Source: Gammaproteobacteria bacterium (GTDB taxonomy: Bacteria; Pseudomonadota; Gammaproteobacteria; Pseudomonadales; Azotimanducaceae_A). From it: a stretch of 17,310 nucleotides of DNA. The translations under genes were made by a program, and so were the position numbers. The number at the start of each line of letters is the position of its first letter. Within the stretch, counting starts at the first letter, position 1. Positions 7,701 to 15,006 of this stretch are shown one piece after another. The notes beneath the pieces were generated by a model. The model ran no database searches, was not told where the DNA came from, and was given only the letters and a program-made list of their open reading frames with translations. Where the stretch lies: contig JAPOON010000564.1 of NCBI GenBank assembly GCA_026713405.1, positions 1-17,310 of the forward strand, written 5' to 3'.

Positions 7701-10529
7701 TTACAGGTGGACCTTCACTCCCGCCGTGAACATGGTGCCAATGACGTCGTAGAACGCCAGCGTCGGAAAGTTGAACCGCGGCGCAGCGGTATTGGGCACC
7801 AGGGGCGGCTTGTTGTCGAACAGGTTCCTGACCGATACATAGACCTGCAGGCTCCGCTCGTCGCGCATGTTCCACGTATAGCTGCCGGTGATGTCCGTGT
7901 AGTACTGCGCGGAAACGGGCGGCTCGTCCCAGATCTGGTTGGGCTCGTAGCCCAGCGTCAGCTTGCCGATCATGCGCTCCTGCAGCAGCAGCGTCCAGGC
8001 GCCTCGTGTGTAATGAAGCTGCAGGTGGGCTTTCAGGTCGGGAATCAGGTGGGTCCCCGCCGTCTCCACCACCGGCAGGAACGGGCTTGCCTGGGTCTTG
8101 TAGTCATCGATGTAGGTGAGGAACAGGCGGCCTCCGAGCGAACCGGCACCGAGTTCCGTGGAGTAGGAGACCTCCAGGTCGAAGCCCTTGGTATCGATCA
8201 GCGAACTGTTGGTCGGGCCCGACAGCACCAGCGTCGGGAAGTTCTCAGGCGACGTATCCGATGCCGAGATCGGCCGCTGCACCTGCCCGCAAATGGGATC
8301 GTCGCCGCCGCTGAAGAAGCACTGGTCAACCACGTTCTGCGTGGACAGCGTGTTGATGGCGCCTTCGAGTTCGAGGTCGAAGAAGTCGAGCGCGACGCTC
8401 AGGCCCGGCAGGAAGCTCGGCCGCACCACCACGCCGAAGCTCAGGGAGTCGGCTTCTTCCGGGAACAGGTTGGGGTTGCCGCCGCCGGCGGTAAGCACCA
8501 CGCCGCCCGCGCCAGTCTGCGGATCGTTCAGGGTCGACCGCCCCGCGGCGCCGCTCTGGCCGAGATCGAAGAGGGTCGGCGCGCGGATGTCACGGGAGCG
8601 CGTGATGCGGAACAGCACGTCCTCGACAGGCCGCCAGGTGCCGCCCACCTTCCAGGTGGTCACCGCGCCGCTGGTGCTGTAGTCGGTGCGGCGTATCGCG
8701 CCGTTAACGTCCAGGGAATGAAAGAGCGGCATGTCCGCGAGCAGCGGGATGTTTACCTCGCCGAACGCCTCCTTGACGTTCAGGTCGGCATCGGCGCTGG
8801 CCCGGGTGGCAAACCAGAAGCGCGGGGCGCCCGGGGCGAGGCTGCGCAGGCCCGTAACCGGGCGATCGACGGCCGGGTCGGTATTGCTGGTCATCTTGAA
8901 GTCCTGCCAGCGGTACTCGCCGCCGACGGCGAACGCAAGCGGACCCGCGGGCAGATCGAACAGGGTGCCGTTCAGCGACACCGTAATCTGGTCCAGCGTG
9001 GTGTCCGCATCGTAGCGCCCCGTGCCGTGGATGTAGTCCACCGCTTCCGGCGACGCCGCGTTGACGCCCATCACATTGAACGGCACGCAGCCCGGATACA
9101 GGTCCGGATGCGTCAGCGTCACCCGACAGACAGGCTGGCCGGTTGCCGGGTCGACCACCGCGTCAGCCGCGGCGTGGAACTTGCGCAATTCGGGCGTATC
9201 GATCTCTTCGGCAAACTGATCGCTCTCGCCCCGCGCATAGTTCAGGTTCCAGGTGAGTCGCTCGCCGATATCGCCTTCCAGGCCCAGCACGATGGTGAAG
9301 TGATCGGTATCGTCCGTGGCCGGCGACAGAGGCGAGTCGGTGACGTACTTGTTGATGAAGAAAACGCCGATGCCTTCGGCGGTCATCCGCTCCTGCAACC
9401 CCGCGGGAATGAACGGGTTGCCGCTGTACACGGCCTGGCCGAAGTCGAAGTAGTTGAAACCCGAGGTCACGTCCACGTCGGCGATGGAATAGACACCCAT
9501 GACGTTGGCCCGCACCGCCCCGAAGTCGTAGTCCAGCCGGAAGAAGGCCTGGTTGGAGGCGGCATCCTCGGTGATGGTCTGATCGATCTGCAGCGCGGTG
9601 CCGTCGCCGCCGACGACACTGGCGCCGGAGCCCGTGGGGGAGCCGAAATCGAAGAACCGGTACTCGCCCGCCCGGGGGAAGTAGGTGCCGAACAGGGGCC
9701 CGCCCAGCGCATGGCCGCCGTCGCTGATGATCAACCAGCGGGCGTTCTCGTAGATGACCAGGGGATTGCCGGCGGTGCCCGGCGGGCCGCCGCCCGGGGT
9801 CTTGCCCGCGGCGATGTAGGAAATCGTGCCCTGAGAGCCCCGATCCTTCATCTTGATGCCTTCGGTCTCGAATCGCTCGAGGCTGAACATGAAGTGACCG
9901 CGGTCGCCGAGTTCGAAGCCACCCGCCACGCCGGCCCGGTAATCGAAGGAATCGCCGTGCCTGGAGATGCCGGCGGAGCTTTCCACCTTCATCCCGGTGA
10001 AATCATGGTCGAGGATGTAGTTCACCGCCCCCGCCACCGCATCGGAACCGTAGGCCGCCGAAGCCCCGGCGGTGACCACGTCCACCCGGTCGAGGAGCAT
10101 CTGGGGAATGATCTCCGAGTTGACGAAACCGGTGTAGGTCGTTGGCGGCAGGCGCACGCCGTCGAGCATGATCAGGGTGCGCTGTGAGCCGAAGTTGCGC
10201 AGGTCCAGCGTCTGCCCGCGCCCGCTGGAGATGCCGGCCTTGCCCCCGGAGTTGAAGCTGCGCGACCCGATGAACTGCGGCAACTCCTGCAGCGCATCGA
10301 CGATGTTGGTGGGATTGGATTGCCTGAGATCGGCGATCGGCGTAGTGGTGACCGGCGTCGGCGCCTCGAACCCGTCGGTCCGCAGCCGGGTACCCGTGAC
10401 GACGATTTCCTCGAGCGCCTCGGCTTCCTGCGGCCCCTCCGCAAACAGGCTGCCCGGAATTGAAACCAAGCCTGCGGAAACGGCCAGGACACCAGCCAGA
10501 CCACTGGCAGACCTTAGTATTTTGCTCAT
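7701..10529 (-). CDS. TonB-dependent outer-membrane receptor
   Basis: This 942-residue protein has a signal peptide (1-30, ending SLFA) and a TonB-box-like EIVVTGTRL at 41-49. A plug domain of about 55-175 contains DLRNFGSQRTLIMLDGVRL and the classic VDVVTAGASAAYGSDAVAGAVNYIL segment (split here as VDVVTAGASAAYG and SDAVAGAVNYIL). A long beta-barrel includes SRDIRAPTLFDLG and a C-terminal VYVSVRNLFDNKPP block. Length and motifs fit the large receptors that take up organic substrates rather than small siderophore receptors. The last residue is Leu (VKVHL); most barrel proteins end in Phe or Trp, a minor departure. ATG 10529 has GGGGAG just upstream and a promoter before that. It is the first gene of the long operon, with 84 bases to the next gene. 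It probably imports, across the outer membrane, the substrate handled by the exported proteins encoded downstream (inference). Confidence 0.95.
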   Translation of the reverse strand: MSKILRSASGLAGVLAVSAGLVSIPGSLFAEGPQEAEALEEIVVTGTRLRTDGFEAPTPVTTTPIADLRQSNPTNIVDALQELPQFIGSRSFNSGGKAGISSGRGQTLDLRNFGSQRTLIMLDGVRLPPTTYTGFVNSEIIPQMLLDRVDVVTAGASAAYGSDAVAGAVNYILDHDFTGMKVESSAGISRHGDSFDYRAGVAGGFELGDRGHFMFSLERFETEGIKMKDRGSQGTISYIAAGKTPGGGPPGTAGNPLVIYENARWLIISDGGHALGGPLFGTYFPRAGEYRFFDFGSPTGSGASVVGGDGTALQIDQTITEDAASNQAFFRLDYDFGAVRANVMGVYSIADVDVTSGFNYFDFGQAVYSGNPFIPAGLQERMTAEGIGVFFINKYVTDSPLSPATDDTDHFTIVLGLEGDIGERLTWNLNYARGESDQFAEEIDTPELRKFHAAADAVVDPATGQPVCRVTLTHPDLYPGCVPFNVMGVNAASPEAVDYIHGTGRYDADTTLDQITVSLNGTLFDLPAGPLAFAVGGEYRWQDFKMTSNTDPAVDRPVTGLRSLAPGAPRFWFATRASADADLNVKEAFGEVNIPLLADMPLFHSLDVNGAIRRTDYSTSGAVTTWKVGGTWRPVEDVLFRITRSRDIRAPTLFDLGQSGAAGRSTLNDPQTGAGGVVLTAGGGNPNLFPEEADSLSFGVVVRPSFLPGLSVALDFFDLELEGAINTLSTQNVVDQCFFSGGDDPICGQVQRPISASDTSPENFPTLVLSGPTNSSLIDTKGFDLEVSYSTELGAGSLGGRLFLTYIDDYKTQASPFLPVVETAGTHLIPDLKAHLQLHYTRGAWTLLLQERMIGKLTLGYEPNQIWDEPPVSAQYYTDITGSYTWNMRDERSLQVYVSVRNLFDNKPPLVPNTAAPRFNFPTLAFYDVIGTMFTAGVKVHL

Positions 10530-10553
10530 GCTACTCCCCTATTCCTCTGCCAA

Positions 10554-10582
10554 CTTATACTCCGTTGACGGGGGTTTCACAA
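10554..10582 (-). promoter_or_regulatory. Sigma70-type promoter for the TonB-receptor operon
   Basis: On the minus strand TTGTGA (10577-10582) and TATAAG (10554-10559) are separated by exactly 17 bases, which is 4/6 and 5/6 matches to consensus. The expected transcript start near 10547 leaves a short leader containing GGGGAG before ATG 10529. The rest of the 223-base gap up to the HiPIP gene shows no gene and no T-tract terminator that I can see. Confidence 0.6.
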
Positions 10583-10752
10583 CACGGATCCCCAATCCCC
10601 GGCAGGATGTTACGGACCGGTCTTCAGAGTCATGATCAGGGGAAGCGGGCAGCACATGCCTCTCTCAACCGGCTGGGAAGAATCGCGTTCCGGAACCCAC
10701 CCGAGGCAGCTTCCCAAAGAAGACTGATCGCAGCCGTTTAAATGCGTCGAGT

Positions 10753-11121
10753 TTATTCCCGCGAGCTCCAGGAGGCGCAATGACCGCCGCCGTCGACAGG
10801 ACCGCTCAGTATCGCGCACTGCCCACAACGCGCATCCCCGCCGTCAGGGGTGAAAAACGCACACCCGGAGCACGAGGTCGCCGGGTCGGCCGAGCGCGGC
10901 CTGTACTCCATCGCCGAGCGCAAGCTTGCATCCCCTCCACTCAACAGGTCAGGATCGACACAGGCCGTGGCTTCACCCGCTCGAGGGGTAGCTGAAAACA
11001 CCGCGCCAACAGCCCATCCCAGGGTTGCGGCCATTCCACCCCGGATCAGCGCACGCCTGGACAACCGGCACCCGGTCCCGGGCGGCTGCACCCTGTCGGC
11101 AATGTTCGTCCCTTCAGCCAC
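10753..11121 (-). CDS. High-potential iron-sulfur protein (HiPIP) with Tat signal
   Basis: The product has 122 residues. The N-terminus has the Tat motif SRRALIRGG (21-29) followed by a hydrophobic region to about 50, and HiPIPs are normally exported folded with their cluster by Tat. The mature part of about 70 residues has the family cysteines: C84-x2-C87, then C102 in GQCAILSGP, then C115 in GGHCASW. This matches PF01355 with ligand spacing x2/x14/x12. An extra, non-family cysteine lies at 99 (RCGQC). HiPIPs bind a 4Fe-4S cluster cycling between +2 and +3 and act as soluble periplasmic electron carriers. The start is GTG at 11121, only 15 bases after the hydrolase stop, with a weak GGGGG-type ribosome site. 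No ATG precedes the signal. It is most likely co-transcribed with the hydrolase from the promoter at 12661-12689. Confidence 0.9.
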   Translation of the reverse strand: MAEGTNIADRVQPPGTGCRLSRRALIRGGMAATLGWAVGAVFSATPRAGEATACVDPDLLSGGDASLRSAMEYRPRSADPATSCSGCAFFTPDGGDARCGQCAILSGPVDGGGHCASWSSRE

Positions 11122-11136
11122 TCGTTTGCCGGCCCC

Positions 11137-12633
11137 CTAGTTGCCGGGACCGGAACGCACTGCCTCGGCCAGCAGGCGCTCTGCATCGTCCTCGAGCAGG
11201 AAACGATCGGCAAGCGCGCGTCCGGCTGCGACGACGACCTGCTGAACGTAGTCCTGGTGCTCCGGATAACGCCGCGCGACTTCGCTCTTTTCGAACGGAA
11301 CGAAGGATCCGATCAGAAAACAGAATCCCGCCCCGGTGTTGTTGGGCAGATAGCTCCCCAGCGGTACCGCCAGGCTGGGCAGCCGCACCCCGCCCAGGGC
11401 ATTGCCCGCTGCATCCCGTGCGATCTCCGTTGAGCCGTCCGCACCGTCGACCAGGTCGATCACCCGACTCGGCGGCGGCTCGGCGGTACCGCGCACCCAT
11501 TGGTCGATGATTTCGAGCGTCGCCGACTGCACGTACCCGATGCGCACCGGATTGACCGGGTTGTCGCAGCCCGCAGCGAAACTCGGCAGGCCCAGATCCC
11601 GGGCGAGGGCCTTGCCGCCCACGTCGACGGTGGCCTGGTCCACGTGCGCCCCGCCCGCCATCTCGTAGATGCGCACCAGTGGGTACTCCGGCGGATGCTG
11701 GCGCAGCCGGTGAGACCGGGGAACCTCCGTCTCGGTCTGGAAACGTACGACCGGCACATCGACATCGACCAGGTTGCGCCTGTCCCCGGGAGGCAGACCC
11801 TCCGTTTCCCGCGTGGGCCTGTTGATGTTTTTTGCCGAGCCGCCGGCCGACAGGAAGTAGCCGTCGATCAGGGGAGTTCCATCGGGCATGCGCTCGCGAG
11901 CGTGAAAGGAATTGGCGTATGTGACCTGGTAGGCCACCGACTGCGAGTAGCCGGTGAGGATGGTACGCCGAACCGGGAAACCGGCCAGGGGATTGCCATC
12001 GGCATCCGGAGATTTCAGCAGCGCCGCCACTTCGCTCAACATGTCCCAGATCTGGCCGAAATATGGCATTTGCAGTTTCGCGTAGCGGCTGCTGTCGCGT
12101 TTCGGATAGGGGTCCCTCCCCCACTTGTCGCGCAGGAAATTCAGCGCCACCGGCTTGCTGGTAAGCCCGGCGTAAATCGCTCCCTCGCGCATCATGTATT
12201 CGTGGGTGTTCTGCCAGATGGGGTCGCCGTCCCAGCCGGCGGTCGGGTTCAGCACCTCGAGGTACAGGGTCCCGTTGAAGCGATCCGCATCCGCCGGCCT
12301 GCGGATCAGCAGGCGGGAGGTATAAGGAATGGCCTCGTCCCGCACGCGGACTGCGCTGCTTTGCGACTCGTCGTCCACGTATTCATAGATATTGGCGTCG
12401 CCGGAGACCAGGAACTCCTCCTCAACATAACCGGATTTCCCCGAATCCTCGTACCAGGCGATAAAGGGGGTCGAGCGGGTCTCGTCATCACCGGGAACGA
12501 CCGGCAGCGGTACAGTGGTCGGAATATCGACAGCGTGAGCGACATGGGCAAGCGACCAGGCCAGGCACAGGGCTGCGATGTGGACGCCGCCGCCGGGGCG
12601 GCAAAGGAATCCCTTCAGCGGTTCCAGCTGCAT
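11137..12633 (-). CDS. Secreted alpha/beta hydrolase domain protein (PF20091-like)
   Basis: This 498-residue protein starts at ATG 12633, where GGGAGG lies 5 bases upstream and a normal signal peptide follows (hydrophobic 16-34, ending AHAVD). The frame stays open upstream to 12756, but that extension would span the promoter. Visible family traits are VLNPTAGWD (128-136), the nucleophile elbow TGYSQSVAY with Ser230, DGYFLSAGG (257-265), the histidine block YEMAGGAHVDQ with His330, and IDQWVRGTAEPPPS (376-389). These match the 'alpha/beta hydrolase domain-containing' group (PF20091), large exported proteins common in proteobacteria that degrade terpenoids, steroids and other hydrophobic compounds. 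The exact ester or lactone substrate is unknown. Four Cys are present, with C23 in the signal peptide. It is followed closely by the HiPIP gene. Confidence 0.85.
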   Translation of the reverse strand: MQLEPLKGFLCRPGGGVHIAALCLAWSLAHVAHAVDIPTTVPLPVVPGDDETRSTPFIAWYEDSGKSGYVEEEFLVSGDANIYEYVDDESQSSAVRVRDEAIPYTSRLLIRRPADADRFNGTLYLEVLNPTAGWDGDPIWQNTHEYMMREGAIYAGLTSKPVALNFLRDKWGRDPYPKRDSSRYAKLQMPYFGQIWDMLSEVAALLKSPDADGNPLAGFPVRRTILTGYSQSVAYQVTYANSFHARERMPDGTPLIDGYFLSAGGSAKNINRPTRETEGLPPGDRRNLVDVDVPVVRFQTETEVPRSHRLRQHPPEYPLVRIYEMAGGAHVDQATVDVGGKALARDLGLPSFAAGCDNPVNPVRIGYVQSATLEIIDQWVRGTAEPPPSRVIDLVDGADGSTEIARDAAGNALGGVRLPSLAVPLGSYLPNNTGAGFCFLIGSFVPFEKSEVARRYPEHQDYVQQVVVAAGRALADRFLLEDDAERLLAEAVRSGPGN

Positions 12634-12636
12634 GAT

Positions 12637-12644
12637 CCCCTCCC
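12637..12644 (-). promoter_or_regulatory. Ribosome binding site fixing the hydrolase start
   Basis: GGGAGGGG on the minus strand ends 3 bases before ATG 12633, with core GGGAGG at 5 bases. It supports this start over the longer open frame beginning at 12756, which lacks a signal peptide at its N-terminus. Confidence 0.7.
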
Positions 12645-12660
12645 TGACGGCCGAAATCCG

Positions 12661-12689
12661 ACTATAGCGAAAGCCCGGAGACCCGTCAC
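12661..12689 (-). promoter_or_regulatory. Sigma70-type promoter for the hydrolase-HiPIP unit
   Basis: On the minus strand GTGACG (12684-12689) and TATAGT (12661-12666) are 17 bases apart, 4/6 and 5/6 matches to consensus. Predicted transcription starts near 12654, giving a roughly 20-base leader with the ribosome site. Its presence separates the hydrolase-HiPIP unit from the isomerase-like gene upstream. Confidence 0.55.
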
Positions 12690-12736
12690 GCAACCAGAGG
12701 GTGCCGCGCTGCGGTAGCCTTTTCGGTGGTCGGCGA

Positions 12737-13390
12737 TCAGCCGTAGACCGCAGCACACACCGCCGCGCACTTGTCGACGTCCAGCGAGCCGTCCGTGCGC
12801 ACGCCCGTTTCGATGTCGATCCAGAACGGTACGCCCATCGCGACGATCAGCCTTGCCGACAGCAGTTCGATGACGTTGTGGGGATCGATGCCACCAGATA
12901 CACCGCAGAATGGGTGCGCGTTGTAGATTTGCGGGAGCCACCTCGGCCGCACGCCCTTTCCGAGCGAGAGGTGGTGCAGCCAGTCAACGCGCCCGTCGGG
13001 GGGAAATGCCCCCGGGCATTTCAGTACGGCTCGTACACCTTGACAGGCCGCGTAACGGCTGGCCCGGGCGACAATTCCGCCATCGGCCCTCCCCTGCATG
13101 TGATTGATCTGAATCCGCGAAAAACCGGCTACGTCGAATTCCGTGGGCCTGCCCTTGACCACTGCCGCCGCAAGCGGCCCGCAAAGATGCGCCGACAACC
13201 GGACGCCGGCGGAGCGCAGGCGCTCGAGAAGCGCCGGATCGGCAAAAGGCGGGCCGTTTCGATCGGGATGAACGAGAACACCCCATTCGATGGGATATCG
13301 CTCACTCAGTGCCTGCAGATCGCCAATCGTCCGCGGATCGTCAACACCCGTAAATGCAATGAATGCGGGTTTCAAATGACTCGTCAGCAC
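12737..13390 (-). CDS. Phosphoribosylanthranilate isomerase-like TIM-barrel protein
   Basis: This 217-residue protein has no signal peptide, so it is cytoplasmic. It begins with a beta strand and loop FIAFTGVDDPRTIGD (10-24). GVRLSAHLCG (62-71) and SRIQINHMQG (91-100) follow, with FCGVSGGIDPHNV (161-173) and WIDIETGVRTDG (190-201) at the C-terminal side. The last two resemble the phosphate-binding 'GG(I/L).P.NV' and 'SSGVE..G' segments of TrpF-type isomerases (PF00697). Length also fits (about 200-220). No trpA, trpB or trpC is nearby, and the similarity is partial, so a different substrate is likely. The start is GTG at 13390; an in-frame stop lies 9 bases upstream, and there is no obvious Shine-Dalgarno. 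A small open frame ending at 13384 overlaps this start, which could provide translational coupling if that frame is real. Confidence 0.7.
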   Translation of the reverse strand: MLTSHLKPAFIAFTGVDDPRTIGDLQALSERYPIEWGVLVHPDRNGPPFADPALLERLRSAGVRLSAHLCGPLAAAVVKGRPTEFDVAGFSRIQINHMQGRADGGIVARASRYAACQGVRAVLKCPGAFPPDGRVDWLHHLSLGKGVRPRWLPQIYNAHPFCGVSGGIDPHNVIELLSARLIVAMGVPFWIDIETGVRTDGSLDVDKCAAVCAAVYG

Positions 13391-13617
13391 AGGCGACAGT
13401 CAGAAATTGCCGCCGGCGATGAAGGTGACCGCAACCCTGCCGAAAGCCGTTTTTCAACGCCAGGATTGCTCGAATTGACGAAGACCCCATCGCCAGCGAC
13501 TGTCGACAGGCAGACGGTCGTCACGGCGCAGAGGCCGTTCTCCTCTAGTCTGGAAAGACCGGGTTTGATGAGCATGGGTCCCTCGAGCATGCTCGCAAAA
13601 GCATTTGCCACCGCCAT
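13384..13617 (-). CDS. Doubtful small open frame just upstream of the isomerase-like gene
   Basis: A 77-codon frame starts at ATG 13617, with GGTGGG 4 bases upstream, and stops at 13384, 7 bases inside the isomerase-like gene. The frame can be extended to a TTG at 13677 that directly follows a stop. I recognise no domain. The extended part, WVSGPVGFMAVANAF, faintly resembles the 'CGP.GFM' nucleotide-binding end of ferredoxin-reductase-like enzymes. If it is a remnant of such an enzyme, both ends are missing. Support is the overlap with the next start and a somewhat gene-like codon pattern in the middle. Against it are its short length and the lack of a recognisable family. It may be non-coding. 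Confidence 0.22.
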   Translation of the reverse strand: MAVANAFASMLEGPMLIKPGLSRLEENGLCAVTTVCLSTVAGDGVFVNSSNPGVEKRLSAGLRSPSSPAAISDCRLC

Positions 13618-13980
13618 GAAACCCACCGGCCCGCTGACCCATAGCGTCCGGCGCACGATCCAGGCAACCGGGGCCAATCATAGCGCTCAGCATGCAGCGT
13701 TGCCACAGCATTGCAGACGTCAGACCGAACGGCCCGGTTACGATCACCGCACCGGCACACTTCTCTGCCTTCGCCAGCAGCCAGTGGAGGGGTCAGGCGC
13801 CGTGGGGGCGCGGCAGCACCTCCTGCGTGAATAGCGCCGCCGCCTCCATTGCCTTCGGCGATGCCGCGGCGAAGTTCGGTCCCGGCAAGGCGAACTTCTC
13901 GACCTCGAGGTCTATCGGCTCGCCCACCCCTGCGAGTTCGCGGCCATGGTGGATGTCCGGAACTCCACCGGGTGGTTTGC
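13391..13980. other. 590-base stretch without a confident gene; possible decayed coding remnants
   Basis: Between the monooxygenase stop and the isomerase-like start no full-length gene can be supported on either strand. Immediately after the monooxygenase stop, one minus-strand frame (about 13793-13978) reads DIHHGREL, EPIDLEVEKFALPGPNF and AMEAAALFTQEVLPRP before a TGA. It has G/C-rich third positions like a real gene but no good start. Past that stop the same frame stays open (GAVIVTGPFGLTSAMLW). The next gene-like stretch (13384-13677) is in another frame. The pattern would fit a gene broken by stops and frameshifts, or intergenic DNA of biased composition. I see no tRNA, terminator with T-run, or direct repeats. 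Confidence 0.35.
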
Positions 13981-15006
13981 TTATCGCCCCAAAGCCATGT
14001 CCTGCCGAACCTTCGGCAGAACCTCGGACGCCAGGTACTCGATACGCCGGCTGCCGCTCTCCACCGACTCGCCCGGAAATTGCGCCCAGAAGTGCACATC
14101 GGCAATCTCGGGGTAGTCGGTGAGCATCTGCTTCAGGTTCGCAACGGCACCGTCGGCGTCGCATAGCTCGTAGAGCCCGCCTTCGATCGCGCTGTCGGCA
14201 TCCGGGAACAGCGGAACGGACTCAGGCGGCCCGAAGGCGCCCCAGGAGATGTACTGGTTGGTCTGATACAGGACGTGATCTCCGATACGAGCGACTTCCG
14301 CCTCCGGATCCGGTGCCACGATCATCCAGTTGCCGGCGCAGATGACCCCCTGGGAGCGGTTCTTTCCCTGCTCCTCCAACGCGTTGATGTACAGGTCGTG
14401 CCCGATGCCGCCGGTGGAGAGGAAACCGTCGCCGATCCGCGCGGCCCGGGCGATCGCCGGTTCCGCCATGCCTCCCATGAAGAGCCTCGGCGACTGCGCG
14501 GGAACCGGCCCGACCGACAGCCCGTCGATCTTGTAGCGCTTGCCCTCGATGGTGACGGGGCTGCCGGACCAGGCCTGGCGGATGATGTCGATGCCCTCCT
14601 CCATCAAGCTCGGCCGGTGGTTGAGCCGGCGCCCGAAGTAGTCGAATTCCAGCGCCCGGTAGCCGAGCCCGACGCCGAGGTCGAAGCGCCCGCCCGTCAG
14701 AATCGATACGGCCGCCGCATCCTCCGCGAGCCGCACGGGATCGGCCAGCGGCAGCAGCATCAGGTTGGTGCCGATGCGCATGCGCGAGGTGCGCTCGCCG
14801 ATGGCGGCGGCGAGCACCAGGGGCGAGGGCGTATAGCCGTCTTCGCAGAAGTGGTGTTCCGTCAGCCAGACCGAGTCGAATCCGAGCGTCTCCGCCCAGG
14901 CGATCTGATCGAGGGAGTCGCGGTAGAGCCGTTCGAAGGAAACCGGGCTCGGTGCCGGGTTCCTGAAGTCGTACCAGAGTCCGAAATTCACGCGGCGTTC
15001 GCTCAT
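13981..15006 (-). CDS. Luciferase-like (LLM class) flavin-dependent monooxygenase
   Basis: This 341-residue cytoplasmic protein belongs to the bacterial luciferase-like family (PF00296). It shows SFERLYRDSLDQIAWAETLGF (split: 23-34, 35-43), the WLTEHHF signature (47-53), MRIGTNLMLLPLADPVRLAED (split: 76-86, 87-96), LTGGRFDLGVGLGY (103-116) and AEPAIARAARIGDGF (181-195), all typical of the TIM-barrel flavin site. Such enzymes use reduced FMN (or F420) and oxygen for Baeyer-Villiger-type or hydroxylation steps. Its ATG (15006) overlaps the hydrolase stop as ATGA, so the two are translationally coupled. The frame is open far upstream, to 15717, but that part is only the hydrolase gene read out of frame. 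Neighbouring hydrolase and transporter genes suggest oxygenation followed by ester or lactone hydrolysis of an imported compound (inference). Confidence 0.92.
   Translation of the reverse strand: MSERRVNFGLWYDFRNPAPSPVSFERLYRDSLDQIAWAETLGFDSVWLTEHHFCEDGYTPSPLVLAAAIGERTSRMRIGTNLMLLPLADPVRLAEDAAAVSILTGGRFDLGVGLGYRALEFDYFGRRLNHRPSLMEEGIDIIRQAWSGSPVTIEGKRYKIDGLSVGPVPAQSPRLFMGGMAEPAIARAARIGDGFLSTGGIGHDLYINALEEQGKNRSQGVICAGNWMIVAPDPEAEVARIGDHVLYQTNQYISWGAFGPPESVPLFPDADSAIEGGLYELCDADGAVANLKQMLTDYPEIADVHFWAQFPGESVESGSRRIEYLASEVLPKVRQDMALGR

Noticed and set aside
7689..10187. An 832-codon open frame on the plus strand opposite the TonB receptor
   Set aside because: It is antisense to a clear receptor gene. 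The product is rich in Arg, Val, Gly and His with no domain, as expected for the complement of GC-rich coding DNA.
10583..10752. Possible terminator or small gene between the HiPIP and the receptor
   Set aside because: Only short dyads such as TTCCGGAA are present, without a T-run. The open frame across it (10610-10828) is out of frame with the HiPIP and has no features.
12634..12756. Longer start (12756) for the PF20091-type hydrolase
   Set aside because: It would put 41 Arg-rich residues before the signal peptide and cover the promoter. ATG 12633 has a strong Shine-Dalgarno.
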